A DNA stretch of 64,000 nucleotides, taken from positions 7,254,001 through 7,318,000 of the forward strand of contig NZ_JADBGF010000001.1 in assembly GCF_014873495.1 (NCBI RefSeq), written 5' to 3'. How positions within the stretch are numbered: position 1 is the stretch's first letter; each line of letters starts with the position of its first letter. Under the pieces are notes generated by a model, which was given only the letters and a program-made list of their open reading frames with translations, ran no database searches and was not told the DNA's origin. The position numbers and the translations under genes were made by a program. Shown piece after piece: positions 19,497 to 28,784 of this stretch. The stretch comes from Streptomyces stelliscabiei. GTDB taxonomy: Bacteria; Actinomycetota; Actinomycetes; Streptomycetales; Streptomycetaceae.

Positions 19497-21455
19497 TCAC
19501 GGCTTGTCCCCGATCACGCGGACCCGGTGGTCGAAGGAGAACACCAGCGACGGGGGCGAGAGGTCGATGCGGTTGGTGGGGTCGCCCCGTTTGCCGGTGA
19601 GGGGGTCGGCGGGGTGCAGCTGGACGTCGTCGACGAGTTCGACGCCGGGCACCCGCTGGAGGACGGCGAAGACCTCGCCGGACTGGACCGGGCGGCCGAA
19701 GGGCCAGCCGCGGCCGTCGGCGCCGCCGGTCAGCGGGTCGAGGTGGCGGTAGAGCGCGTCGTGGGCCTGACGGCGCACCCGGTCGGTGTCGGTGCCCCGG
19801 AAGGCGTGCAGCGTCGCGACGACGGTGACGCCCTGGTAGAAGGGCGGGCCGACGGCCAACCGCGTGCCGATCAGGCGGCGTTCGTCCAGGTGACGGGTGA
19901 TGCGGCGCAACAGCGCGTCGCCGGGCACCAGTTGCTCGAAGCGCAGTCGGCCCCCCGGGTCGGGAACCGCCTGCGGGACCACCAGCACCCGCACCGCGTA
20001 CGCCCCGTGCTCGCCCTCCTCGCCCTCCAGGCAGGTGATGCGGGCGGTCTCGGGGGCCGCGCGGCGGGCGAGTTCCTCGTAGTCCCGCAGGGTCACCGCG
20101 CGCTCCTGGGCGCGCAGCGTGATCGGCGCCCGGACCTTCGCCTCCTCCACGGTCTCCGCGTCCACACCGCCGCGCGCCGCCTCCCGGTTGACGACCTCGG
20201 AGACGTACGGGACGGAGGTGCGCAGCACCCGGATGGCGCCCCGGGCCACGTTCCCGGCCCGGCCGCCGCCGGTGCGATAGCGCACCGCGCGGATGACGGC
20301 GCCCTTGGGCGCGACGGCCCCGTACGAGCGCAGGGTGCCGTCGGGCTCCCGTACGGCCGGGCCGAAGGCGATCTCGCCGGTGGCGGAGTCCAGGGTGATG
20401 TGGCGGTCGTAGGAGGTGGACGCGGCGAAGGACGGGACGACGTCCCAGTCGGTCCAGCCGTCGTGCTCGGCGGTCTGCAGCAGCACGGGCGGGGTGTCGC
20501 CCACCACCGGGAAGTGGGCGAGGCGCAGCCGCTGACCGGGCAGGCCGGTGGACTCGCCGAGGGCCTCGTCGTACACGGTCTCGGCGTGGACGGCGGTCGT
20601 GGTGCCGCCGATGGTGAAGGCCTCGGCGGCGCGGACGGTCGGCGAGGTGGTGTAGAAGGGCTGGCCGGGCAGGGGTTCGGTGACCCGGCAGCGCAGCCAG
20701 CCGGCCTCCTGTCCGCCGGTGCGGGACAGGGTGTGCCCGCCGGGCATGTGCAGGACCACCTCGCCCGGCCGGTTCAGGCCGCCCGTGCCGTCACGGTCGA
20801 CCTCGCACTCCGTCCAGCCGTCCTCGGTCCACGCCTCCCAGACCAGCGGCGGCTGCCGCGGGTCCACGCCGACGCCGTCGACCACGCTGTCCAGCTCCAG
20901 CACGATCGCGCAGTACGGGACGGCGGCGGTGAGCCCGAACAGCACACCGTCGCCGGGCCGCGGGGACTCGGCGAAGCACATCAGGTCCTTGCCCTCGGCG
21001 AGGTCGGCCGTCCGGTCGGTGACCGGCTCACCGGGCCGCTGGGTCACCAGGTGGCGCAACGCGCAGGGTACGACGGACAGTTCGCGCTCGGTGGCGAAGA
21101 CGACCGCCTCCTCGCTCTCGGTGCGCAGCGTGGCGACCTCGGTGCCCACCGGCAGCGGCACCGGCTCCTCCTGCGGCGCCGACAGCCAGAACGTCACGTC
21201 CGTACGGGCGGCCGAGGGCGGGAAGAGGGTGATGCCCACCAGGTCCAGGAACGCCAGATGGTTCTTCTCCGGCACCCGGTTGAGCCGGTAGACGATCTGG
21301 TCGGCCATGTGGGCGACCGTCTCCACCAGGGTGACACCGGGGTCGGAGACGTTGTGGTCGGTCCACTCCGGCGCCCGCTGCTGGATGTAGCGCTTGGCGT
21401 CGTCCACGAACTGCTGGAAACGCCGGTCGTCGAGGTTCGGGGAGGGCAGGGCCAT
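19497..21455 (-). CDS. Baseplate wedge protein (gpJ/gp6-like, Afp11 type)
   Basis: 652 aa. N-terminus MALPSPNLDDRRFQQFVDDA, then RAPEWTDHNVSDPGVTLVE and the HMADQIVYRLNRVPEKNHLAFLD region are hallmarks of the putative baseplate assembly protein family in eCIS clusters; the C-terminal half (REAARGGVDAETVEEAKVRAP, RAVTLRDYEELARRAAPETAR) matches baseplate J. It would form the wedge ring around the spike that transmits the firing signal to the sheath. Its start codon overlaps the gp25 stop by one base. Confidence 0.9.
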   Translation of the reverse strand: MALPSPNLDDRRFQQFVDDAKRYIQQRAPEWTDHNVSDPGVTLVETVAHMADQIVYRLNRVPEKNHLAFLDLVGITLFPPSAARTDVTFWLSAPQEEPVPLPVGTEVATLRTESEEAVVFATERELSVVPCALRHLVTQRPGEPVTDRTADLAEGKDLMCFAESPRPGDGVLFGLTAAVPYCAIVLELDSVVDGVGVDPRQPPLVWEAWTEDGWTECEVDRDGTGGLNRPGEVVLHMPGGHTLSRTGGQEAGWLRCRVTEPLPGQPFYTTSPTVRAAEAFTIGGTTTAVHAETVYDEALGESTGLPGQRLRLAHFPVVGDTPPVLLQTAEHDGWTDWDVVPSFAASTSYDRHITLDSATGEIAFGPAVREPDGTLRSYGAVAPKGAVIRAVRYRTGGGRAGNVARGAIRVLRTSVPYVSEVVNREAARGGVDAETVEEAKVRAPITLRAQERAVTLRDYEELARRAAPETARITCLEGEEGEHGAYAVRVLVVPQAVPDPGGRLRFEQLVPGDALLRRITRHLDERRLIGTRLAVGPPFYQGVTVVATLHAFRGTDTDRVRRQAHDALYRHLDPLTGGADGRGWPFGRPVQSGEVFAVLQRVPGVELVDDVQLHPADPLTGKRGDPTNRIDLSPPSLVFSFDHRVRVIGDKP

Positions 21456-21898
21456 CAGCGGTCGCTTTCGGGACGGTCGGAGCCTTCGGGAGCGAGGTCC
21501 GGCTCGTCGTGGGAGGGGATGACGTAGAACGGGAAGACCAGGCTGCGCGGGTTGTTGGTGCCGCGGATCGCGTAGCGGACGTCGATGAAGAGGACGCCCT
21601 GGTCGGCGCCCGCCGTCACCTCGACGTCGGTCACCTCGATCCGCGGCTCCCAGCGGTCGAGGCTCGTGTACACCTCGTGCTGGATACGGCCGGCCGTGGC
21701 CTCGTTGACCGGCGCGAACACCAGGTCGTGGATGGCGCAGCCGAACTCGGGGCGCATCGGCCGCTCGCCCGGCGCGGTGGCCAGGACGAGCCGGATGGCC
21801 TCCTCGACCTCGCGCTCCCCGCTGACCAGGGCGATGCCCCCGGTGGGCCCGATGCGCAGCGGGAACGCCCAGCCGGATCCGACGAACTGCTCGGCCAT
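21455..21898 (-). CDS. gp25/GPW-like baseplate protein (Afp9 type)
   Basis: 147 aa from the ATG at 21898, preceded by GAGGGGTGG. The core EEAIRLVLATAPGERPMRPEFGC with the conserved PGERxMxPxFG motif, and LVFAPVNEATAG identify the gp25-lysozyme-like family that nucleates sheath assembly at the baseplate. Essential and single-copy in contractile systems. In-frame codons extend upstream into a His/Arg-rich repeat that I regard as non-coding. Confidence 0.9.
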   Translation of the reverse strand: MAEQFVGSGWAFPLRIGPTGGIALVSGEREVEEAIRLVLATAPGERPMRPEFGCAIHDLVFAPVNEATAGRIQHEVYTSLDRWEPRIEVTDVEVTAGADQGVLFIDVRYAIRGTNNPRSLVFPFYVIPSHDEPDLAPEGSDRPESDR

Positions 21899-22070
21899 CA
21901 GCGGGCCACCCCTCTTTCTGGGACGTACGACTTCTCGGCCGACGTGTGGACGTGTGGGCAAGTGGGGCGTGTAGAGCGTGTGGACGTGCGGGCCATGTGG
22001 GCTGTGCGGGGCATGTAAGTCACGTCGCCTGTGCGGGGCGTGTGCACGGTGGGCGTGCGGGCGGTGGGCG
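21899..22070. repeat. Degenerate GTG/GGGC-rich spacer between spike and gp25 genes
   Basis: 172 bases made of imperfect 6-12-base units such as gtgcgggc, gtgtggacg and gtgcggggc. On the minus strand they would read as a His/Pro/Arg-rich peptide. It is the longest gap within the otherwise tightly packed baseplate genes. A separate PAAR-tip gene is not found here. Confidence 0.6.
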
Positions 22071-23987
22071 TCACGGGATCGGATACGGCTTCTTGTTGAC
22101 GAGCACGATGCCCGTGATGTCGACATTGGCCGCCCGCAGCGCCGCCTGGCCGACCGCGTTGATCTGCACGGTTCCGGCCGCGCTGATCGTCGCGGCCCCG
22201 GCCGCGCTCATGGTGAGGGCGCCCACGGCGTTCACGTTGACCGCGCCGCCGAGCGACCGGAGGCCGACGATGCCCTGGCCCTGGAGGTTGAGGGGGCCGC
22301 CGCTGCGGATGGTCACGGACCGGCGCGCGCTCAGCGTCAGATCGGTCCCGGCCTTGACCGAGACCGAGGTGCCGCCGGTGATGGAGACGGCACCCTTGCT
22401 GTCCACGGTGATCTCGGTCTTCGTCCGGTCGAGGTTGATGATCAGCCGGTCGTTGCCGGTGGCGAGGCGCACGCCCTGCTTGCGCAGGCCGGTCTGCTGG
22501 CTGAGCAGGTCGACCCGGTTGCCCTCTCGGTCGGACAGGGTGTGGCGGATCGCCTTCTTCTTGACCGGGTCGTGCAGGTGCACGTCCTTCACGGGGGTCG
22601 GCTTGTCGACGCCGTTGTAGAGGCCGCCGATGACGAACGGGTGGTCGAGCGCACCCCGGTCGAAGGCGACCAGCACCTCGTCGCCGACGTCCAGCGGGAA
22701 GATCCCGCCGCCGGCCTTGCCGCCCAGCTGCACGGTCCGCGTCCAGTCACTGACGTACGCGTCGTCCAGCCACGGGAACTGCAGCTTCACCCTGCCCTGC
22801 TTCAGCGGATCCTGGACGTCGGTGACGAGGGCGTTGGCGACACTGGGCAGCCGCGGGGCCGCCGTACCGCCGCCCGAGGTCAGCCCGAACAGCGAGCGCC
22901 ACTGCCGGCCGCTGACGGTCACCCACGTCTCGTAGTGGCTGCCGTCGCCGAAGGTGTGCCGTACGGACGTGCAGGTGTACTTGCCCTCGAACGGGGCGCC
23001 CACGTCGGAGAGCGTGATCGGCACACCGGGGCGCAGCAGCGGGTTGCCGCGCACCATGACCTCCAGCTCGGCGAAGGCGGAGGTGATGTCGTCGGCGAGG
23101 GAGGCGGCGGCGTGCGTGACCTCGCTCTGCAGGTCGTACGGCGTGTCCGTCTCGACCAGCTTGGCGGCCTTGAAGGGGGTCGCCGCCTTCTGCGGGGTGG
23201 TGCCGATGGCGATACCGGGGTTGGCGTCGGCCTTCGTCGTCGCGGTGAGCTTCTTCTTCGTCGTGACGTTCCAGCCGCGCGCCTCGACCTTGCCGACCTG
23301 GTCGGCGGCGGTGACGGCGGCCCGGCAGCGCAGGATGTCGACGCCGGCCTTCAGCTCGTAGGGGTTCTTCCGGCCGGGGGCGCTCGACGCGGGCGCGCCG
23401 GACGCCGGCTTCGGCTCGACGAACTGGAACTTCCCCTTGGCGTCCAGCGACATCACCATCTCGTTCTCGTCGGCGAGCCGCGCGAGGAAGTCCCAGTCCG
23501 TCACGTTGGACTGGCTGATGAAGTCGTAGACGGTCTTGGTGGACTGCACCTGACCGATCGGGACGCCGTTCATCGCGGCCAGCTTGCGGGCGATGTCGGC
23601 GGCCGTCTGGTTGCGGTACGCCGCCACCCTGCGCACCCGCATCAGCCGGTGGCCGGCGTCGTAGCCGCGCACGACGGTGAAGGTGCCGGTGCCGTCGTAG
23701 TCGGTCTCCATCCCGGTGACCTCGCCGGTGAACACCGGGCTGCCCGCGCCCTGTCCGCCGGCCACGGGCGAGATGACGACCAGGGAGCCGAACCTGACGT
23801 TCAGTTTGCCCAGCAGCAGCCCGTGCGGGTCCCGGAAGGTGACCCGGAACGCGCCGGGCACCCCGGCCCCGAGGTCGACCCAGCCGCCGACCAGCAGGTC
23901 GGCGTAGGCGGTCGGCAGCTCCCTGCCGTCGATGGTGACCCGGATGATGTTGGAGAAGGACGGGTTTCCCGCCTCGGCCCCGCCCAT
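22071..23987 (-). CDS. VgrG/gp5-gp27-like spike protein (Afp8 type)
   Basis: 638 aa from the ATG at 23987, which overlaps the stop of the LysM gene by one base. The first about 370 residues resemble the phage late-control D/VgrG ring domains (AADIARKLAAMNGV, ISQSNVTDWDFLARLADEN). An OB-fold follows at about residues 395-470 (VTDVQDPLKQGRVKLQFPWL, FPLDVGDEVLVAF). The C-terminal about 140 residues are short beta-helix repeats (SVSVKAGTDLTLSA, ALTMSAAGAATISA). This is the trimeric spike that pierces the membrane. It ends in VLVNKKPYPIP with no PAAR domain. Confidence 0.92.
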   Translation of the reverse strand: MGGAEAGNPSFSNIIRVTIDGRELPTAYADLLVGGWVDLGAGVPGAFRVTFRDPHGLLLGKLNVRFGSLVVISPVAGGQGAGSPVFTGEVTGMETDYDGTGTFTVVRGYDAGHRLMRVRRVAAYRNQTAADIARKLAAMNGVPIGQVQSTKTVYDFISQSNVTDWDFLARLADENEMVMSLDAKGKFQFVEPKPASGAPASSAPGRKNPYELKAGVDILRCRAAVTAADQVGKVEARGWNVTTKKKLTATTKADANPGIAIGTTPQKAATPFKAAKLVETDTPYDLQSEVTHAAASLADDITSAFAELEVMVRGNPLLRPGVPITLSDVGAPFEGKYTCTSVRHTFGDGSHYETWVTVSGRQWRSLFGLTSGGGTAAPRLPSVANALVTDVQDPLKQGRVKLQFPWLDDAYVSDWTRTVQLGGKAGGGIFPLDVGDEVLVAFDRGALDHPFVIGGLYNGVDKPTPVKDVHLHDPVKKKAIRHTLSDREGNRVDLLSQQTGLRKQGVRLATGNDRLIINLDRTKTEITVDSKGAVSITGGTSVSVKAGTDLTLSARRSVTIRSGGPLNLQGQGIVGLRSLGGAVNVNAVGALTMSAAGAATISAAGTVQINAVGQAALRAANVDITGIVLVNKKPYPIP

Positions 23988-24715
23988 CAGCGGCCCACCT
24001 CTCCGGCCGCCGGGAGGACGAGTTCGGTGCCGGTGGGCAGATGGGTGGGGTCGTCGATGCCGTTGGCCTCCGCGATCGCCCGCCACGCGGACGCGTTCCC
24101 GTACTCCCGCCACGCCAGCGACTGCAACGAGTCGCCCGCCACGACCCGGTGCACACTGCGCGCGGTGAGCGCGCCCGAGGTCGGGTTCTGCCCCTCGGTC
24201 CGGCTGGGGATCTCGTGCAGCGTCATCCGGCAGGCGGCCCGGATCGGCACACCGGTCGTCCCGAACAGGGAGTACGTGACGTCCACGGAGCTGACGTACG
24301 CCGTGAAACGCGCGGTCGAGAACGACCCCCACTGGAACACCACCCACGGCGGCGACGGCTGCTTCGCGGCGAGGCTCTTGGCCGTCACCTCGCAGCACGA
24401 CAGCAGCGACTCGACCTTCTTCAGCACGGTGGTGCCGCTCGGCTTGTCGGAGGAGTCGAGGAAGATCTCGACGTTCATCTCCCGGGGGTCGGGCCCCATG
24501 AACTCCGGCAGCGCGCCGTCGCGCACCGCCGCGCTCGTCGTCCGCTTCCACTGGGCGCCCTGGCGCAGCGTCAGTTCGGAGGGGTTGAACTCGAAGTTGA
24601 ACGTCTTCTTCAGCCCGCCCGGTGTGGTGCTCGTCCCCACCGGCGGCTCGTGAATGGCCAGGGTGGCCCGCACGAGACTCTTGCCCGCGCCGCCGCCCTT
24701 GCTGCCCTTCGCCAT
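23987..24715 (-). CDS. LysM-containing baseplate hub protein (Afp7 type)
   Basis: 242 aa. The N-terminal part (LKKTFNFEFNPSELTLRQGA) is the gp53-like hub domain; the C-terminal LysM-like module is HRVVAGDSLQSLAWREYG to LPTGTELVLP. In contractile particles this protein links tube, spike and wedge; the LysM fold serves structural rather than wall-binding purposes inside the particle. Located between the second tube gene and the spike, its conserved position in eCIS loci. Confidence 0.9.
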   Translation of the reverse strand: MAKGSKGGGAGKSLVRATLAIHEPPVGTSTTPGGLKKTFNFEFNPSELTLRQGAQWKRTTSAAVRDGALPEFMGPDPREMNVEIFLDSSDKPSGTTVLKKVESLLSCCEVTAKSLAAKQPSPPWVVFQWGSFSTARFTAYVSSVDVTYSLFGTTGVPIRAACRMTLHEIPSRTEGQNPTSGALTARSVHRVVAGDSLQSLAWREYGNASAWRAIAEANGIDDPTHLPTGTELVLPAAGEVGR

Positions 24716-24731
24716 GGTCTGTCCCCGCCCC

Positions 24732-25157
24732 TCAGTCCGTGAACCCGTGGTGCGCGATCTCCAGCACCTCGGTCGCCACGCTCGGGTTGGACGGGTCCAG
24801 GGACGGCCCCTGCCAGCTCACCGGCAGGACGTCGATGAGCCCCCAGTGCGCCACCTCCGAGCCGTCCGCGCGCAGCGCCGCGATCTGGGCCGTCGGCCGC
24901 TTCACGCCCGTCGCGACGGACGAGATCCACGCGGCGACCTTCGCCGTGTCCGGCGTCAGCGGCCTCGTCAGCCGGATGTTCGAGAACGTCACCCGCGAAG
25001 GGAACTGCCAGACGAACCCGTTGTTCCCGCCCTCCTGGCGGTGCTCGATCTCCACGGTCGAGGACAGCCCTTCGCACCCGTTGAAGTAACCGAGGCTCTC
25101 GCCGTCGATCGTCAGCGTGAAGAAGATGGTGGAGCCCGGGTCGAGATCGCGGGACAT
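24732..25157 (-). CDS. Second tube-like protein (tube initiator, Afp5 type; T4 gp19 family)
   Basis: 141 aa. MSRDLDPGSTIFFTLTIDGESLGYFNGCEGLSS is the gp19-family N-terminus; VEIEHRQEGGNN and SNIRLTRPLTPDTAKVAAW confirm the family. It differs clearly from the main tube protein at 29494-29937. In related systems the second tube protein forms the first ring that joins tube to baseplate. Sixteen bases separate it from the LysM gene. Confidence 0.88.
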   Translation of the reverse strand: MSRDLDPGSTIFFTLTIDGESLGYFNGCEGLSSTVEIEHRQEGGNNGFVWQFPSRVTFSNIRLTRPLTPDTAKVAAWISSVATGVKRPTAQIAALRADGSEVAHWGLIDVLPVSWQGPSLDPSNPSVATEVLEIAHHGFTD

Positions 25158-25199
25158 CTGGGAAGGGCCTTTCTGGTGGTGCGGGGCGTTCGGGGGCGG

Positions 25200-28100
25200 T
25201 CAGTGGCGGGGGTCGCGGAGTCTGCCGACGCGTTCGCGGTCGAGGCGGAGTTCGGTGCGGACGAGGCGGGTGATGCGGCCGATGAGCTTGTGGGTCAGTT
25301 CGTCGAGCTGGAAGTCGGTGAGGGAGCGAGGGTCGAACGGGGGGCTGGGGGAGTCGTTCTCCGCCGCGGGGGAGGGGGATGCGGGGGAGGTGGTGGGGGC
25401 GGTGGTTGTGGGGGTCGAGGTGGCGGGGGTGGGGCGGAGGGGGGCTTCCGGGGCTCGCTGGATCGGTGCGGGTGCGGGTGCGGGTGCGGGCGCGGGCGCT
25501 GGCGCGAGTGACGGTGTGGGCGCGAGTGCGCGGGGGGTGACGGGCGGGGTGGCGGGGGCCTTGCGGGCGACGGTGAGGGGACGCGCGGTGGGGGGCGGGG
25601 TGGTGGGCTGGGCGGGTCTGGCGGGCTGGTGCGCCTTGAGGCGTTGTACGGCGGGGCCGGTGCCCGGGGTCGCGGGGCGGCGCAGGGGTACGGCGGGCCG
25701 GGGGGTCTGACGCTGGATCACGGGGGGTGCCGTGGGCGTGGGCAGGGCCGAGGTGAGGGCGCGGGTGGGGGTGAGGGGGCGCGCGGGGAGGGGCGCGGTG
25801 GCGAAGGAGGTCAGGGGCGTGGCCGTGGGGGCGGAAGAGGGCAGGACCGCAGGGGTTCTGGAGCCGGAGCCGGGCGACGGGGCAGCGCCCGGTCGCCCGA
25901 GGGGTTGCCGGGTGGGGGTGATGGGCGACTGCGGGGTGGGGGTGGCGGGTCGCGCCGTTCCCCGCGCCCCTTCAGGGCGCTGTTCCTGGCCGGGGGGTCT
26001 CAGGGGGACGGCCTGCTGCTGTGTCGTCGTCGCCCGCTGCAGGGGGAGGGGCGAGGCGGGGCCCGCGCCGCCGGAGGGCTTGCGGGGGGAGAGGGGCTGC
26101 GCGTCCTGGGGCGGGGTGGAGAGCGGGGCGCCCAGGAGGGGGCGCTGACGGGGGGTGGGTGCCGGTACCGACGGTGTGAGGGGGGTCGGTGGGGGGGGCG
26201 TGGGGGCGGGGACGGCCGACGGGACGGGGCCGGAGGTGGGGGCACCGAGACCCAGGCGCTTTGCCGCGCCGGGGGTGCGCGGGCTGGTCGGGGCGGGGGA
26301 GGAACGACGGGGGCCTGTGGCCGCGGCGGGCGTGGTGTCCGTACCGCCCGGGGCGTGGGCGGCCGTCCCCTGACCGCCGGCCGCTGTGCTGGTGGTGGTC
26401 GGTGCGGCGGGAGGTCCGGCGGGCGCGGCTGCCGTACGGCCGGTGCCGGTTGTCGCCCGCTGGACGTCCACGGCTCCGAAGGCGGGGGCGGTCGAGCTGG
26501 GGCGGCCGGAACTGCCCGCTGCCCTGCTGGAGCCGGTGGTGGCGGTCGTGCCGGAGGGAGAGGTACGGGCTGTGCTCGGCGTGGCACCGCCCGTGCCGGA
26601 TGCCTCGGCCGGGGTGCGGCCGCGTCCCGCCACGGGCTGTTGCGCATCGCCGGGAGCAGGGGCAGTGCTCGTGCTCACGTGCGGGGCGGTCGGTGGGGTG
26701 ACGGTCACGTCGGGGTGGGCGGGCGTACCGCTGGACCCCGTCGCCGCGCGCTGGACGGTGTCGGCGGTGGTGGGTCCGGGGGCGCCAGAGGCGCCGTGCG
26801 GGCCGGTGCCCGTACCGGCTGAGCGGGTTGCCGGCGTGGCAGGGGCCGTGCCGCGGGTGTCCGCTGCCGTACGGCCCGGGTGGGCCGCCGCCCGCTGGAC
26901 GGTGCCTTCGGTGCGTCCAGGTGCGGCGGGGGTGCCCGCGCCGGTCGCTGCGGCCGGGTTAGCGCTACCGCCGGGGTGCGCTGCCGTACGGCCGGGGTGG
27001 GTCGCCGTCGGCTGGACGGTGGCCTCGGTGTGTCCGGGGGTGGGCGGGGGGCCCTGGGGGTTGGTGGGCGGGGGGCCCTGGGGGTTGGTGGGCGTGGGGC
27101 CGGGGTTTGCCGGCGTGCGCCCCGGGTGGGCTGTCGCCCGCTGGACGGTGCCTTGGGTGTGTCCGGGGGCGGAGCGGATGGGTTGCGGGCTCGTGCCCGC
27201 GCTGCCCGAGTCGGTTGCCGTCGGCCGGACGGTGACCTCGGACTGTCCAGGGGTGGCGGGGAGGCCCTGGGGGTTGGTGGGCGTGAGGCCGGGGTTCGCC
27301 GCTGTGCGGCCCGGGTGGGCCGTCGCCCGCTGAACGGGGTCTTCGATGCGTCCGGGGGCGGTGGGGGTGCGATGCGGGCTTGTGGCCGGGCGGCCCGAGT
27401 CGGTCGCCGTCGGCTGGGCGGTGACCTCGGACCGTCCCGTGACCCGGGGCGATCCGGAGGACGCGGGGGAACCCTGGGGAGAGTCCACCGCCGTACGGCC
27501 CGCAGGGGACGCAGGGGACGCAGGGGACGCAGGGGACGCAGGGGACGCAGGGGACGCGAGGGATGCAGGGGACTCAGGGGACGCATGGGTCGCCGCCCGC
27601 TGGATGTCGAGCCCGGCGCGACCGAGGTCGGCCGCCGCGTCGGCGGAGCCGCTGGACGTGTTGTCATTGCTGCCCACGGGGGTGTCGCTGCCAACTTCCG
27701 CCGTCGGCTGGACCGTTGCCCTCACAGGGGCACCGGAAGCGTCGACCTGACCCACACCCGAGGCCGCCGACCCCGACGCGCCGGACCCCGACGCGCCGGA
27801 CCCGGACGCCGTACGCCTCGACGCCGTACCCCTCGGTGCGGCGTCGCCCGGCACCGACCGTTGCAACGAGACAACGCCGGAGGCGGCCCTGGGCCCGGAC
27901 GTCGGGCCGTCGGCGATCGCCGCGTGGCCTCCCGTGGTACCGCCCGATGCCGTAGGCCCACCAGGGGATCGGCCCGGGGCACTGCTCGGTGCCGCGGGCC
28001 CACTCGAAGCGTCGCCCGAAGTCCCGCTCGGCACCACCGGCCCGGACGACACATCGCCCGCTGCCGTGGGCCCCGTTGAGCCGCCCCCCGAGCCCCCGCC

Positions 28101-28781
28101 CCCCATGTCCCCGGCAGCCTGCGGCCGCACCGTCGGCAGCACGCGGCGCTGGACGGCCGGTGGGGTGGTGGGGACCTTGGTCAAGGGCGCCCGGCGGGTG
28201 GTGCGGGGCGGTACGGGAGTCACCCGGGGGCCGGCCGGGCGGGACGGCGTGACCTGGTACGGCGCGCGCTGCACCGGCCGTACATCGCCGGGCGCGTCGG
28301 GCTGGGGCGCGGGCTCGTCGAGCGCCACCGGGAGGGTGCGTACGGGCAGTTCGAGGCCGGCCACCGGTGCGGCCGAAGTGGTGAGGACGTCCCTGACCAG
28401 CCCGCCCGGCGCTCCGGGCAGGACGGCGTGGGACAGGGTCCCGGTGAAGGAAGGGTTCTGCCAGGTGCTCAACCGCCCGCTGAACCCGGCGTCCGCGACA
28501 GCGGCCCGCCCTCCGAGGGCACGCTGGATCGGAGCGAGCCCCTCCCACCCACGCCCCGCGGCCGAGCCACCGCCCGCACCGGCGGCCGGAGCCGGACTCC
28601 CCTCCGAACCCGAACCCGAACCCGAACCCGAATGCGAATGTGAATGCGACGGCGAACCCGACTCCGAGCCCGCACCCCCGGCGGCAGACGTCACCGCACC
28701 GACCGCGGCGACCGAGCCGACCCCACGTCCTGCCGCCCCCGCCGCGCCCGCGACACTCCGTAGCCGATCCAAGAACCCCAC
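25200..28781 (-). CDS. 1193-aa Pro/Ala/Thr-rich, mostly disordered CIS protein with QR-dyad repeats
   Basis: No confident family. The N-terminus (about 170 residues) begins MGFLDRLRSVAGAAGAAG and includes an order-prone segment APIQRALGGRAAVADAGFSG to LSHAVLPGAPGG. About 950 residues of Pro, Ala, Thr, Ser and Gly follow, with many VQRA/IQRA motifs and repeated AHPGRTAA and TPTNPQG units, and a 9-bp tandem repeat coding ASP. The C-terminal about 55 residues look folded: FQLDELTHKLIGRITRL, then LDRERVGRLRDP. It sits four bases from the 52-aa gene and 42 before the second tube gene. It might be a tether, ruler or cargo; a normal helical tape measure is not seen elsewhere in the locus. Confidence 0.75.
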   Translation of the reverse strand: MGFLDRLRSVAGAAGAAGRGVGSVAAVGAVTSAAGGAGSESGSPSHSHSHSGSGSGSGSEGSPAPAAGAGGGSAAGRGWEGLAPIQRALGGRAAVADAGFSGRLSTWQNPSFTGTLSHAVLPGAPGGLVRDVLTTSAAPVAGLELPVRTLPVALDEPAPQPDAPGDVRPVQRAPYQVTPSRPAGPRVTPVPPRTTRRAPLTKVPTTPPAVQRRVLPTVRPQAAGDMGGGGSGGGSTGPTAAGDVSSGPVVPSGTSGDASSGPAAPSSAPGRSPGGPTASGGTTGGHAAIADGPTSGPRAASGVVSLQRSVPGDAAPRGTASRRTASGSGASGSGASGSAASGVGQVDASGAPVRATVQPTAEVGSDTPVGSNDNTSSGSADAAADLGRAGLDIQRAATHASPESPASLASPASPASPASPASPASPAGRTAVDSPQGSPASSGSPRVTGRSEVTAQPTATDSGRPATSPHRTPTAPGRIEDPVQRATAHPGRTAANPGLTPTNPQGLPATPGQSEVTVRPTATDSGSAGTSPQPIRSAPGHTQGTVQRATAHPGRTPANPGPTPTNPQGPPPTNPQGPPPTPGHTEATVQPTATHPGRTAAHPGGSANPAAATGAGTPAAPGRTEGTVQRAAAHPGRTAADTRGTAPATPATRSAGTGTGPHGASGAPGPTTADTVQRAATGSSGTPAHPDVTVTPPTAPHVSTSTAPAPGDAQQPVAGRGRTPAEASGTGGATPSTARTSPSGTTATTGSSRAAGSSGRPSSTAPAFGAVDVQRATTGTGRTAAAPAGPPAAPTTTSTAAGGQGTAAHAPGGTDTTPAAATGPRRSSPAPTSPRTPGAAKRLGLGAPTSGPVPSAVPAPTPPPPTPLTPSVPAPTPRQRPLLGAPLSTPPQDAQPLSPRKPSGGAGPASPLPLQRATTTQQQAVPLRPPGQEQRPEGARGTARPATPTPQSPITPTRQPLGRPGAAPSPGSGSRTPAVLPSSAPTATPLTSFATAPLPARPLTPTRALTSALPTPTAPPVIQRQTPRPAVPLRRPATPGTGPAVQRLKAHQPARPAQPTTPPPTARPLTVARKAPATPPVTPRALAPTPSLAPAPAPAPAPAPAPIQRAPEAPLRPTPATSTPTTTAPTTSPASPSPAAENDSPSPPFDPRSLTDFQLDELTHKLIGRITRLVRTELRLDRERVGRLRDPRH
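25467..25505 (-). repeat. 6-bp (Ala-Pro) repeat tract in the disordered CIS protein
   Basis: Tandem gggtgc/gggcgc units encode about seven consecutive Ala-Pro pairs near the C-terminal end of the disordered region. Confidence 0.8.
27501..27590 (-). repeat. 9-bp tandem repeat coding Ser-Pro-Ala
   Basis: gcaggggac is repeated about seven times without change, then twice with one or two substitutions. The unit length is a multiple of three, so expansions keep the frame and add SPA triplets to the 1193-aa protein. Confidence 0.93.
28605..28650 (-). repeat. 6-bp repeat coding Ser-Gly/Ser-His dipeptides
   Basis: Units cgaacc followed by cgaatg/tgaatg variants encode a run of alternating Ser with His and then Gly, at about residues 44-60 of the 1193-aa protein. 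Confidence 0.85.
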
Positions 28782-28784
28782 GTG

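Noticed and set aside
21899..22126. His-rich N-terminal extension of gp25
   Set aside because: The sequence is a degenerate repeat and the family starts at the later ATG with a good ribosome site.
23988..24551. N-terminal extension of the spike protein
   Set aside because: These codons lie out of frame over the LysM gene and show no spike-family similarity; the ATG at 23987 fits the TGATG junction.
27501..27590. CRISPR array
   Set aside because: Contiguous 9-bp in-frame units without spacers inside a coding sequence; no cas genes.
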